Positions 42,554 through 51,124 of a stretch of DNA of 64,000 bases are shown here, in pieces (position 1 is the stretch's first letter; each line of letters opens with the position of its first letter). Location of the stretch: the NCBI GenBank assembly GCA_027364735.1, contig DAHXOT010000044.1, positions 1-64,000 of the forward strand, read 5' to 3'. This stretch comes from Hydrotalea sp. GTDB taxonomy: Bacteria; Bacteroidota; Bacteroidia; Chitinophagales; Chitinophagaceae. The translations under genes and the position numbers were made by a program. Under the pieces are notes generated by a model. The model saw only the letters and a list, made by a program, of their open reading frames with translations, searched no databases and was not told the origin of the DNA.

Positions 42554-43984
42554 TTATTCTTCAATAGCTATTGGTCCTAAAAAATTAGTTTTGTCACTAC
42601 CTATTTTTTTATCTCCTTCGTACAGTCCTAATTTTAAATGACTCGATCTTTCTTTAATTACCGATTTAGGTAAAACTATAAAAAACGAACCAGATCCTTG
42701 TCCTTCTTTCAGTATGCGTATATACGAGTTCCCAATTGTTTCTACTCTACCATTCATTCCTTCTAATTTTAGGGTTAAAGGTACATCATTCAGTGTTTTA
42801 TTCACTGCTTTTAAGTTATACAAGTTAGAGATACTATCTTTTCCAACTTCTTGATATAACATTCCCGGAGTACGCATTATAGTAACATCTACATCTTTGC
42901 GAGTAATAAGTAAGATAGATAAAACGCCCAACAATATTGCCAATAGTAAAGTATATAATTTCATTCTATCGGTATAATGCAACCTTTCGCCATTGGCAAT
43001 AGAGTTTTCTGATGCATACCGAATTAATCCACGAGGTTTACCAATTTTATCCATAATGCCATCACAAGCATCAATACAAGCAGTACATCCAACACATTCC
43101 ATTTGAACACCATTTCTAATATCTATACCTGTAGGACAAACTCTTACGCACTGATGACAATCAATACAATCTCCTGCAGTAATACCTTCAGCTTGCTTTT
43201 TTTTAGCATTTCCTCTTGGCTCTCCACGCTTATAATCGTAAGCTACAATCATTGAATTTCTATCCATTAATACTCCCTGTAATCTTCCATAAGGACAAAC
43301 AACAATGCAAGCTTGTTCTCTAAAAAATGCATATACCCCATAAAAAACACCGCTAAAAATTAGTATAGAAAAGAAACCTACAATATGTTCTGATAAAGGA
43401 TCTTCAGCAATTTTTATTACCTCCTTCATTCCAATAATATAAGAAAGAAAAAAATTAGAAATAATGAAAGATAACAGATAAAATAAAATATGTTTTAAGG
43501 TGTAACGAAAAATTTTATTGGTATTCCATGGAGATTTGCTTAATTGTTTTTGAGCCGGTGCATCGCCTAAAACCCAATATTCAATTTTTCGAAACATCAT
43601 TTCCATAAAATTGGTTTGTGGGCAGGCCCAACCACAAAACAATCTTCCAAATGCGGCTGTAAATAAAAAAATAAAGAAAATAAAAGATACCATGGTTAAC
43701 CCAAAAATGAAAAAGTCTTGTGGCCAAAAAATTTTTCCAAATAATATAAATTTTGCGGAAGGAATATTAAATAAGAAAAGTGGCCTATCGCCAACTTCTA
43801 TAAAGGGAGTTCCAAAAAATATAATAAAATAGAAAATGCTTAATACTGTTCTGATATTATAAAACCTGCCTTTGGGTTTTTGAGCATAAATCCATTTACG
43901 ATTACCATGTTCATCTACGGTATTAATTCTATCTCTAAATTCTTCTGTATGAATTTCATTCAAATGTTCTACATCATTGAACAT
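42554..43984 (-). CDS. ccoG: CcoG (RdxA/FixG) cupric reductase / cbb3 assembly ferredoxin
   Basis: 476 residues with several membrane helices and two 4Fe-4S motifs (CIDCHQCVRVCPTG and CVGCTACIDACDG near 265-310). The CGWACPQTNFMEM motif lies near 115, and the C-terminus is an Ig-like periplasmic domain. In Rhodobacter CcoG reduces Cu(II) for oxidase assembly. It is transcribed from its own promoter with a Crp/FNR-type box, separated from ccoP by a perfect 16-bp hairpin. Confidence 0.94.
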   Translation of the reverse strand: MFNDVEHLNEIHTEEFRDRINTVDEHGNRKWIYAQKPKGRFYNIRTVLSIFYFIIFFGTPFIEVGDRPLFLFNIPSAKFILFGKIFWPQDFFIFGLTMVSFIFFIFLFTAAFGRLFCGWACPQTNFMEMMFRKIEYWVLGDAPAQKQLSKSPWNTNKIFRYTLKHILFYLLSFIISNFFLSYIIGMKEVIKIAEDPLSEHIVGFFSILIFSGVFYGVYAFFREQACIVVCPYGRLQGVLMDRNSMIVAYDYKRGEPRGNAKKKQAEGITAGDCIDCHQCVRVCPTGIDIRNGVQMECVGCTACIDACDGIMDKIGKPRGLIRYASENSIANGERLHYTDRMKLYTLLLAILLGVLSILLITRKDVDVTIMRTPGMLYQEVGKDSISNLYNLKAVNKTLNDVPLTLKLEGMNGRVETIGNSYIRILKEGQGSGSFFIVLPKSVIKERSSHLKLGLYEGDKKIGSDKTNFLGPIAIEE

Positions 43985-44015
43985 ACATTTACATTTAACT
44001 ATGATTGAATAATAA

Positions 44016-44082
44016 CAAACTTATTTAGAGAGTCAACCTCATAAACGTGATGTTTGTTACATTAAAATATGATACTTATCAT
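44016..44082 (-). promoter_or_regulatory. Crp/FNR-type box and -7 element of ccoG
   Basis: Palindrome with arms ATGATA/TATCAT at 44069-44082; -7 element TAAGTTTG (minus strand) at 44016-44023. The gap is 45 nt, identical to the gap at ccoS. ATG 43984 follows 31 nt later. Confidence 0.65.
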
Positions 44083-44115
44083 ATATGAAATATTACTAAA
44101 CATCTTAATAAAAAA

Positions 44116-44160
44116 TTTATCAGAAAAATTAAAATGTTCCTTTCTAATTTTTCTGATAAA
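44116..44160 (-). terminator. Terminator between ccoP and ccoG
   Basis: A perfect 16-bp inverted repeat (44116-44131 and 44145-44160) with a 13-nt loop. On the minus strand it runs into TTTTTTA. It closes the ccoS-ccoNO-ccoQ-ccoP unit before the ccoG promoter. Confidence 0.75.
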
Positions 44161-44203
44161 CAATGAATTAACCGATAATAGAAATTATAATAAAAAACAT
44201 TCT

Positions 44204-45337
44204 TTATTTATCGCCTCCAGATTCGGTATATAAAGTTCCTTGTGGTTCTTTTGGATTAGGAGGATTAGTACCATGAATACTTTTAATATAGCTGGCTATT
44301 TGTGCTATTTGCTTAGGTGAATAATTATCTTTCCAACTTTGCATGCCTTTATCGGGCCAGCCATATTTAATAGTTTTAAATATATCTTTAATAGAACCTC
44401 CGTGTAGCCAATAATCGTCTGTTAAATTAGGACCAACAATACCTCCACCATCAGGGCGATGACAAGCTGCGCAAATAGTGGTAAATATGGCTTTTCCGGC
44501 AGCAATATCGGCAGGGTCTTTTAATAGCTTAACGGTATTTTCATCAATATTATTACCGGCTTTTTTCAGATTTGCTTGCTTTTCGGCTTCCGCTTTATCT
44601 AAGGAAATTTGCAATTCTTCATGGCTTAAAGGTGCACTATGTGCTACATGATAGCGATATAAATAAATACCGGCAAAGACAATACATGCATAAAACCCAT
44701 ATAACCACCAACCGGGAAGTTTATTATCTAACTCTCTAATACCGTCATAATCATGTCCTAAATCAATAGCAGCTTCTTCTTTTGCAGATCTAAAGCCGTT
44801 TATTTTATTCCACCATTGTATAAACGAACCTTTTTTTGCAACAGGTTGCTCTGCAAGTTCTGCTGATTGTAATGCTGCTTTTTCTTTGGTAAGCAATAAT
44901 CGCAAATTATATAACAAGGCTAATAAGATGATTATTTCTAAAAAAATCACCGATAACAAAACATAAAATGAAGTATTAGAAAGCCCTGCAATAGTAGTAT
45001 CTGCAGTTGTGGCAACAGCAGGAGCATCGGCGGCAAATGTATAGGAGCTAATAAAACAAAGCAGTAGTATAGTTACTACTTTTGTAGCTGTTTTACTTTT
45101 ATCTTCTACTAATCGTAGTATATTAATTTTAGCAGCTCCAATAATAATATTAGCCAATAGTGCAATTACTAACAGTAATGCAATTATGATAATAAGCAAT
45201 ACTATTGCCAATGGATTGTGCAATTCGGATGGTTTGGGCGGGCCTGCTGCGAAAACACCCAATGGAGAAAGTAATGTTGTAATAATAATTACTTTCCATT
45301 TCAACCCCGATAAACTTGTGATAATACTTTTTTTCAT
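44204..45337 (-). CDS. ccoP: cbb3 oxidase subunit CcoP, mono-haem form
   Basis: 377 residues. Two N-terminal hydrophobic hairpins come first, then the CcoP_N signature (LDNKLPGWWLYGFYACIVFAGIYLYRYHV near 210-240), then a C-terminal cytochrome c domain with one CAACH haem site (near 290) and a distal Met ligand region (KGMQSW). Classical proteobacterial CcoP carries two haem c domains; only one is present here. The extra N-terminal helices may be a fused accessory segment. It is preceded by ccoQ (22 bp). Confidence 0.92.
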   Translation of the reverse strand: MKKSIITSLSGLKWKVIIITTLLSPLGVFAAGPPKPSELHNPLAIVLLIIIIALLLVIALLANIIIGAAKINILRLVEDKSKTATKVVTILLLCFISSYTFAADAPAVATTADTTIAGLSNTSFYVLLSVIFLEIIILLALLYNLRLLLTKEKAALQSAELAEQPVAKKGSFIQWWNKINGFRSAKEEAAIDLGHDYDGIRELDNKLPGWWLYGFYACIVFAGIYLYRYHVAHSAPLSHEELQISLDKAEAEKQANLKKAGNNIDENTVKLLKDPADIAAGKAIFTTICAACHRPDGGGIVGPNLTDDYWLHGGSIKDIFKTIKYGWPDKGMQSWKDNYSPKQIAQIASYIKSIHGTNPPNPKEPQGTLYTESGGDK

Positions 45338-45359
45338 TGCAATAAATATTTTTTTTAAG

Positions 45360-45518
45360 TTATTCTAATGGTAATTGACTTATTTCATTAATCATTTTTT
45401 TATCGGCTTTCCAAGCCCATAAAGCCATAATTACAAAAAATGTAAAGAAGATGCCAAAAGAGGTAAGTGCATAAATATCTACACCGGTTATTTTTTCTAA
45501 ATAGGTAATGAATTTCAT
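45360..45518 (-). CDS. ccoQ: CcoQ-like small subunit of cbb3 oxidase
   Basis: A 52-residue frame from ATG 45518 fits exactly between ccoNO (36 bp) and ccoP (22 bp). The product (MKFITYLEKITGVDIYALTS...) has one membrane helix (FGIFFTFFVIMALWAWKAD) and a charged tail, like CcoQ. Order ccoN/O-Q-P is standard. Its small size makes it easy to overlook. Confidence 0.85.
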   Translation of the reverse strand: MKFITYLEKITGVDIYALTSFGIFFTFFVIMALWAWKADKKMINEISQLPLE

Positions 45519-45554
45519 AAAATAGGTTTATTGATTCATTTATTTGATAACTGC

Positions 45555-47672
45555 TTATTGATTTGATGCCGCTTTAATATCGGTTCCTACTCTTTGTAAA
45601 TACGCTATTAAAGCAACAATTTCGGCATTGCTCGAGGTTTCGATTTTATCCTTTTTCAAATTTTCTTTAATACTTTTTGCCTGAGCTTCTAAATCTTCAT
45701 TAGCTTTTTTATCATAATTTTCGGGATAAGGAACTCCCAATGTTATCATAGCTCTAATTTTAGCACCGGTTAAAGAAGTATCAATTTTGTTATCGAATAA
45801 CCAATGGTAATTAGGCATGATAGAACCAGGACTCATAGAGCGAGGATCCCACATGTGGTTGTAATGCCAACTACCGGGGTATTTACCACCAATACGTGCT
45901 AAATCGGGACCTGTACGTTTACTTCCCCATTGAAAAGGATGATCGTACACAAATTCGCCGGCTTTGCTATATTCTCCATAACGAGCTACTTCATCTCTAA
46001 ATGGACGAACCATTTGAGAATGGCATAAATAACATCCTTCTCTTACATAAATATCTCTTCCTTGCAGTTCAAGTGGTGTATATGGTTTTACAGAAGCAAT
46101 GGTTGGAATATTACTTTTAATTAAGAAAGTAGGTACCATTTCTATAATACCGCCAATTGCTACTGCCACTAAACTAAATATAAGCATTTGAATAGGACGA
46201 GCTTCAATCCATCTGTGCCAATATTGCTTACCATGTGTTTCGGTTTTTGCAAGAAGAGGTGCTGCTTCTGCAGCTTCATCACCAATAAATGATCCGGCAG
46301 CAATTGTTTTGCCTAAATTAAATACCATTAATATTACACCTATAAAATATAATAATCCACCAATACTACGCGTAATATACATAGGTATAATATGCGTAAC
46401 TGTTTCTAAGAATTGGTATTTAATTTGACCTTCATCGGTAAATTGTTTCCACATTTCGGCTTGTGTAAAACCAGCCCAATACATAGGAACTGCATAAAGC
46501 ACTATGCCTATTGTACCAATCCAGAAATGATTAGTTGCCAATTTTTTAGAATAAAGAGAAGTATTAAACAATTTGGGAGTTAAATAATACAACATTCCAA
46601 AAGTTAAAAAGCCATTCCATCCTAAGGCACCAACGTGCACATGAGCAATTGTCCAGTCGGTAAAATGTGAAATAGCATTTACACTTTTTAAGCTAAGCAT
46701 TGGGCCTTCAAAAGTGGCCATACCATAACAAGTTACCGCAACTACCATAAATTTTAATACAGGATCTTCTCTTACTTTATCCCAAGCCCCACGTAATGTA
46801 AATAATCCATTTAGCATACCTCCCCAACTAGGTGCAATTAGCATAATACTAAATACAGTACCTAAACTTTGTGCCCAATCGGGTAAGGCAGTATATAATA
46901 AGTGATGCGGGCCAGCCCATATATATATAAATATCAATGCCCAAAAATGTATAATAGATAAACGATAACTATACACGGGTCGTCCAGAAGCTTTAGGAAT
47001 AAAATAATACATTATTCCTAAATAAGGAGTAGTTAAGAAAAATGCCACTGCATTATGACCATACCACCATTGCACCAAAGCATCTTGCACACCTGCATAG
47101 AAACTATAACTTTTAATCCACGAGAAAGGTATTTCGACTGAGTTTACAATATGCAACATAGCTACAGTAACCCATGTAGCAATATAAAACCAAATAGCCA
47201 CATAAATGTGGCTTTCGCGTCTTTTAACTAAAGTACCAAACAAATTGATACCAAAAATTACCCATACAATGGTAATAAGAATATCAATAGGCCATTCCAA
47301 TTCGGCATATTCTTTACCCGTAGTATACCCGGAAAGTAAAGTAACAGCGGCTAAAACAATAATTAATTGCCATCCCCAGAAATGTAATTTACTTAGTACA
47401 TCGCTAAACATTCTGGCTTTACAAAGCCGTTGAAGAGAGTAGTACACACCCATAAAAATTCCGTTTCCAACAAATGCAAAAATTACCGCATTGGTATGAA
47501 CAGGCCTAACACGGCCAAAAGTTGTATACGGTAAATTAAAATTTGCCGCAGGAAAATAAATTTGCACTGCAGCCAATAATCCGGCCAACATACCTACCAC
47601 CCCCCACAATACAGTGGCATAGCCAAACATTTTTACAATTCGGTTATCGTAATAAAATTTTTCTACTTGCAT
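45555..47672 (-). CDS. ccoNO: Fused cbb3 oxidase catalytic subunit CcoN-CcoO
   Basis: 705 residues. The N-terminal part (1-about 470) is CcoN, the haem-copper subunit: PVHTNAVIFAFVGNG, WWYGHNAVAFFLTTPYLG and AGPHHLLYTALPDW supply Cu/haem ligands, and HVHVGALGWNG follows. The C-terminal part (about 500-705) is CcoO, with a membrane anchor and one haem c site (GCYLCHSQMVRPF near 555). The fused form is typical of Bacteroidota. It reduces oxygen at the cell membrane with high affinity and pumps protons. Confidence 0.96.
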   Translation of the reverse strand: MQVEKFYYDNRIVKMFGYATVLWGVVGMLAGLLAAVQIYFPAANFNLPYTTFGRVRPVHTNAVIFAFVGNGIFMGVYYSLQRLCKARMFSDVLSKLHFWGWQLIIVLAAVTLLSGYTTGKEYAELEWPIDILITIVWVIFGINLFGTLVKRRESHIYVAIWFYIATWVTVAMLHIVNSVEIPFSWIKSYSFYAGVQDALVQWWYGHNAVAFFLTTPYLGIMYYFIPKASGRPVYSYRLSIIHFWALIFIYIWAGPHHLLYTALPDWAQSLGTVFSIMLIAPSWGGMLNGLFTLRGAWDKVREDPVLKFMVVAVTCYGMATFEGPMLSLKSVNAISHFTDWTIAHVHVGALGWNGFLTFGMLYYLTPKLFNTSLYSKKLATNHFWIGTIGIVLYAVPMYWAGFTQAEMWKQFTDEGQIKYQFLETVTHIIPMYITRSIGGLLYFIGVILMVFNLGKTIAAGSFIGDEAAEAAPLLAKTETHGKQYWHRWIEARPIQMLIFSLVAVAIGGIIEMVPTFLIKSNIPTIASVKPYTPLELQGRDIYVREGCYLCHSQMVRPFRDEVARYGEYSKAGEFVYDHPFQWGSKRTGPDLARIGGKYPGSWHYNHMWDPRSMSPGSIMPNYHWLFDNKIDTSLTGAKIRAMITLGVPYPENYDKKANEDLEAQAKSIKENLKKDKIETSSNAEIVALIAYLQRVGTDIKAASNQ

Positions 47673-47702
47673 ACTTTACAGTTTGAAATTGATTGAATTG
47701 AT

Positions 47703-47873
47703 TTAGTTGTTATTATTATCTGTTGTAAAACCTGGTTTGTCGTCAAATAGCATACGCATAGGTGGGCTTTTCTCATCATCATACTGTCCGCTTTTAACAC
47801 TCCAAATAAAGGCTGCTAAAAACAAAGATGCCACAGAGATACTGGCAATTAATAACAGTATAATTACACTCAT
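47703..47873 (-). CDS. ccoS: cbb3 oxidase maturation protein CcoS
   Basis: 56 residues from ATG 47873 (MSVIILLLIASISVASLFLA). One membrane helix is followed by the CcoS motif WSVKSGQYDDEKSPPMRMLFDDK. It helps insert haem or copper into CcoN. The longer frame from 47897 would start inside the -7 element. It is the first gene of the ccoS-ccoNO-ccoQ-ccoP unit. Confidence 0.92.
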   Translation of the reverse strand: MSVIILLLIASISVASLFLAAFIWSVKSGQYDDEKSPPMRMLFDDKPGFTTDNNNN

Positions 47874-47894
47874 TAAGTTAAAGTATTGACGCGC

Positions 47895-47961
47895 CAAAAA
47901 TAGAGTTTACCAAAACACTAACATCCTGACTAAGCTCAAAATAAAAGATGATTTTTATCAT
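47895..47961 (-). promoter_or_regulatory. Crp/FNR-type box and -7 element of the ccoS-ccoNO-ccoQ-ccoP unit
   Basis: Palindrome ATGAT-N4-ATCAT at 47948-47961; -7 element TATTTTTG (minus strand) at 47895-47902. The gap is 45 nt, as at ccoG. The ATG of ccoS (47873) follows 21 nt later. Confidence 0.65.
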
Positions 47962-48017
47962 TTTTTATTTAAAAACTTGATTTTTGTTTATGAATTATCT
48001 GCGGATGATGAGCAACT

Positions 48018-50417
48018 TTATTTTAATTTCATTTTCCATGCAGATAAATTACTAAAGCCAAATGTTATTATTAATATGCTTATACTACTTATTGGCATTA
48101 ATATGGCGGCTATCATTGGAGATAATAATGCTTGTACTGCAAAATAATTTCCAACAATATTATATAAAATTGAAACAATAAACGAAGCCATTACAATTCG
48201 TTTATTTGCTTTTGATAATTGAATAAACTGATTAAGTAAATGTAATTTGGCTGCTTCTAAAATACCATCGCTTGCGGGCGTAAAGTTGTTGGTATTTTCG
48301 GCAACCGCAATTCCAATATCGGCTTGCTTTAATGCACCGGCGTCATTTAATCCATCCCCAATCATCATTACTCTATTGCCTTCCTGCTGCAATTTTTTAA
48401 TTATTCCCAACTTGTCTTCGGGCTTTTGATGAAATAAAATGTGTGCATTGACACCCAATAGTTCTTGCAAATAATTTTTTTCGCCCGAATTATCTCCACT
48501 TAATATGGCTACCTTATATTTTTTTCGCAGTTGCCGAATAAGTGTAGGGATGTTATCGCGATATTGATTTCTGAAATTAAATTTACCCAATACATCTCCT
48601 TCAACTGATAGATATATTGCAGACTCTAATTCGGGTAATTTACTACCTGTTACAAATTCTCTGGAGCCAAGAGTAATTAATTCTCCATCTACAATAGCTT
48701 CAATACCTTTACCGGTAACTTCTTCAAATGCAGTAACTTTTAAATGGGTTCCATTTTCGTTCGTCCATGCAGCTACTGCTCTACTCATTGGATGCATAGA
48801 CTGTGAAGCCAATGCAGCTAATTTTTTAAGTATAGATTTGCTTAATGGTTTTCCGCCATAACTAATATCTTGATATCTGCCCGTGGTTAATGTTCCTGTT
48901 TTATCGAAAACAATATAATTAATAGAAGCAATTTCTTCTATTTTTTGTGCATTACGCAAGTATAAATGATTACGACTAAGTATTCGTAAAATATTACCAT
49001 TAGTAAATGTATTACTTAATAACAAGGCACAAGGGCAAGCCACAATTAATACCGCTGTTGCGGCAGCCCATATTTTATCCGGATTAACTACCCACCAATA
49101 GAGAGCTGATGCAATAGATAAGAACAATACAATCCAAGTAAAAAAACGGGCTATAAAATGTACAAAAGAATATCTTTCTTCTTTAGTTGTTGCCTGTTTA
49201 AATTCATCTCTATTCCATAACTTAGTAAGATAACTTTGGGCTACTTCTTTAATTACCAACATTTCTATATTACTACCAATTTGTTTGCCACCTGCATAAA
49301 TAATTTCGCCCATTTCTTTTTCTACCGGTAAGCTTTCGCCGGTTACAAAACTATAATCTATTAAAGCTTTTCCGCGTGTTAAAATGCCATCGGCCGGAAT
49401 TAATTCCTGATTATGAATTAATAATGTATCGTTTAAAGCAATATCGGGCAACGAAACCGTTTCTTGATTATTATTTATCCGCGTAACTGCAATAGGAAAA
49501 TAGGAAGTATAATCTCGTTCAAAGCTTAGTTCTTCATAGGTTTTATCTTGCAATATTCTTCCAACTAACATAAAAAAAACTATTCCGCTCATGCTATCTA
49601 AATATCCGCTGCCGGCATTAGTTAGTATATCAAATACACTTCTGCCAAATGTTACAAAAACTGCCAGTACTATTGGGGCATCTATGTTCAAAAATTTATG
49701 TTTAATACTTTTCCATGCACTTATATAAAACTCCGAAGCAGAATAGAATACAACCGGTAAACTTAACAGTAAACTTAGCCATCTAAACACTGTAATTAAG
49801 TTTTGTTCTTTAGTATCAATACCCAAATATTCCGGAAAACTCAATAACATAATATTGGCAAAACAAAAGCCGGCAATACCCATTTTATATAGTTTCGATT
49901 TATTTAACTTGGGTTTTACCTGATGAATATTATTTAAACTAATATAGGGCTCGTAACCTACAGAAGTTAGCAGTTCTGCTACTTTTCGAACAGAAATATT
50001 TTTATGTGTGAAAATAATATCGGCTTCTTTTCTTGTAAAATTTACTTTACTTGAAATGATATTTTCGTTAAGCCGATGTAAGTTTTCGAGTAGCCATAAA
50101 CAACTGCTACAATGTATTTGTGGCAAATAAAAAGTAATGTGGGTTTGATTTTCGTTTTTAAAAGAAATTAATGATTGTGTTATTTTTTCGTCATCTAAAA
50201 AAGCAAATTTGTTTTCTCGAACTTTAATACGCTGACTAAGACCCGGATTTTTACTAATGGCATAATAATCGCACATGCCATTTTGGTTTAGTATTTCGTA
50301 AACCAGTTTACAGCCTTCGCAGCAAAAATCTTTTTCGTAAATATGAATAGTTTTATCAATGCAAGCTTCGCCGCAATGATAACATTGTATTGTTGTAGAG
50401 GTTGTAGGTTTATCCAT
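48018..50417 (-). CDS. ccoI: CcoI (FixI) copper-exporting P1B-type ATPase for cbb3 assembly
   Basis: 799 residues. An N-terminal Cys-rich metal-binding domain (CYHCGEACIDKTIHIYEKDFCCEGC) is followed by an HMA-like domain with HCSSC (near 102). The P-type core has the membrane CPC motif (IVACPCALLLS near 460), the phosphorylation site DKTGTLTTG, MHPMSRAV (HP motif) and GDGLNDAGAL. It delivers Cu(I) for the oxidase. It follows the hemerythrin-like gene by 9 bp and shares its promoter. Confidence 0.94.
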   Translation of the reverse strand: MDKPTTSTTIQCYHCGEACIDKTIHIYEKDFCCEGCKLVYEILNQNGMCDYYAISKNPGLSQRIKVRENKFAFLDDEKITQSLISFKNENQTHITFYLPQIHCSSCLWLLENLHRLNENIISSKVNFTRKEADIIFTHKNISVRKVAELLTSVGYEPYISLNNIHQVKPKLNKSKLYKMGIAGFCFANIMLLSFPEYLGIDTKEQNLITVFRWLSLLLSLPVVFYSASEFYISAWKSIKHKFLNIDAPIVLAVFVTFGRSVFDILTNAGSGYLDSMSGIVFFMLVGRILQDKTYEELSFERDYTSYFPIAVTRINNNQETVSLPDIALNDTLLIHNQELIPADGILTRGKALIDYSFVTGESLPVEKEMGEIIYAGGKQIGSNIEMLVIKEVAQSYLTKLWNRDEFKQATTKEERYSFVHFIARFFTWIVLFLSIASALYWWVVNPDKIWAAATAVLIVACPCALLLSNTFTNGNILRILSRNHLYLRNAQKIEEIASINYIVFDKTGTLTTGRYQDISYGGKPLSKSILKKLAALASQSMHPMSRAVAAWTNENGTHLKVTAFEEVTGKGIEAIVDGELITLGSREFVTGSKLPELESAIYLSVEGDVLGKFNFRNQYRDNIPTLIRQLRKKYKVAILSGDNSGEKNYLQELLGVNAHILFHQKPEDKLGIIKKLQQEGNRVMMIGDGLNDAGALKQADIGIAVAENTNNFTPASDGILEAAKLHLLNQFIQLSKANKRIVMASFIVSILYNIVGNYFAVQALLSPMIAAILMPISSISILIITFGFSNLSAWKMKLK

Positions 50418-50426
50418 TAAAAAATA

Positions 50427-50999
50427 TCAATTAAGGTTCTGCTCGTTATTTCGTAAATTATTTATAATGTGATGAGTTAATTTATTTTTTCCTACTACTT
50501 TAGGATACAAAAGATTTTGTTCAATGTGTACCCATTGTAAAATTTTGTTTTCTAATAAAAACATTTCATTAATACACAATTTCCATTCTTTACTCCAAGC
50601 GGGTTTTACTACATAATTATTTAAGAGTTGACGCAATTTTTGAGTTAATCCTATAATAACTTGATGGGTATTATGAACTGTTTCAAAAACTTTGGTATCT
50701 AAGCAATTATCTTTAAGATTCTCGGTGCCTTTATAGCTTTTTTTAATGCAAGGAAAAACAATTCCAGATTCTTTTAAAAATAAATGTTTTAATTCATCCT
50801 CTAATTTTCTAAATAAAAGTTGTGCCATTTCAGAAACCGATAAGGGCAATTCTTTGATATAAGGATGTAACATTAAAAAACTTTCTATCTCAGAGCAAGA
50901 TTTCATTATTTCAGGCTGATACTCTAATTGTATTAGGTTACATAACCCTTCCGGAGTTAAAGCTTCATTAGAATAATTATCTAACCTATTTAACATCAT
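50427..50999 (-). CDS. Hemerythrin/ScdA-like protein upstream of ccoI
   Basis: 190 residues, all helical. HHE-like segments are visible: LEDELKHLFLKESGIVFPCIK (near 70-90), VHNTHQVIIGL (near 112) and WVHIEQNLLYPKV (near 157-170), resembling the YtfE/ScdA di-iron repair family. The first helix, where the family normally has a His pair, instead reads LIQLEYQPEI, so one metal site may be altered. ScdA-type proteins repair Fe-S clusters or bind NO/O2. It is co-transcribed with ccoI from a promoter with a Crp/FNR-type box. Confidence 0.7.
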   Translation of the reverse strand: MMLNRLDNYSNEALTPEGLCNLIQLEYQPEIMKSCSEIESFLMLHPYIKELPLSVSEMAQLLFRKLEDELKHLFLKESGIVFPCIKKSYKGTENLKDNCLDTKVFETVHNTHQVIIGLTQKLRQLLNNYVVKPAWSKEWKLCINEMFLLENKILQWVHIEQNLLYPKVVGKNKLTHHIINNLRNNEQNLN

Positions 51000-51038
51000 A
51001 TTGAAATATTATTTTCTGCAAGATAAAATACTGCCTTG

Positions 51039-51083
51039 CAAGTATACATGATGTTGCTCAAGCAGACCAATGACTTTTATCAT
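51039..51083 (-). promoter_or_regulatory. Crp/FNR-type box and -7-like element of hemerythrin-ccoI
   Basis: Palindrome ATGAC-N4-ATCAT at 51070-51083. The -7-like TATACTTG (one mismatch to TAnnTTTG) lies at 51039-51046 on the minus strand. The gap is 23 nt, close to the 22 nt at ppdK and marR. Confidence 0.55.
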
Positions 51084-51124
51084 ATTACTAATTCGTAAAA
51101 TTACGTGAAGATGATTGTAACAGG

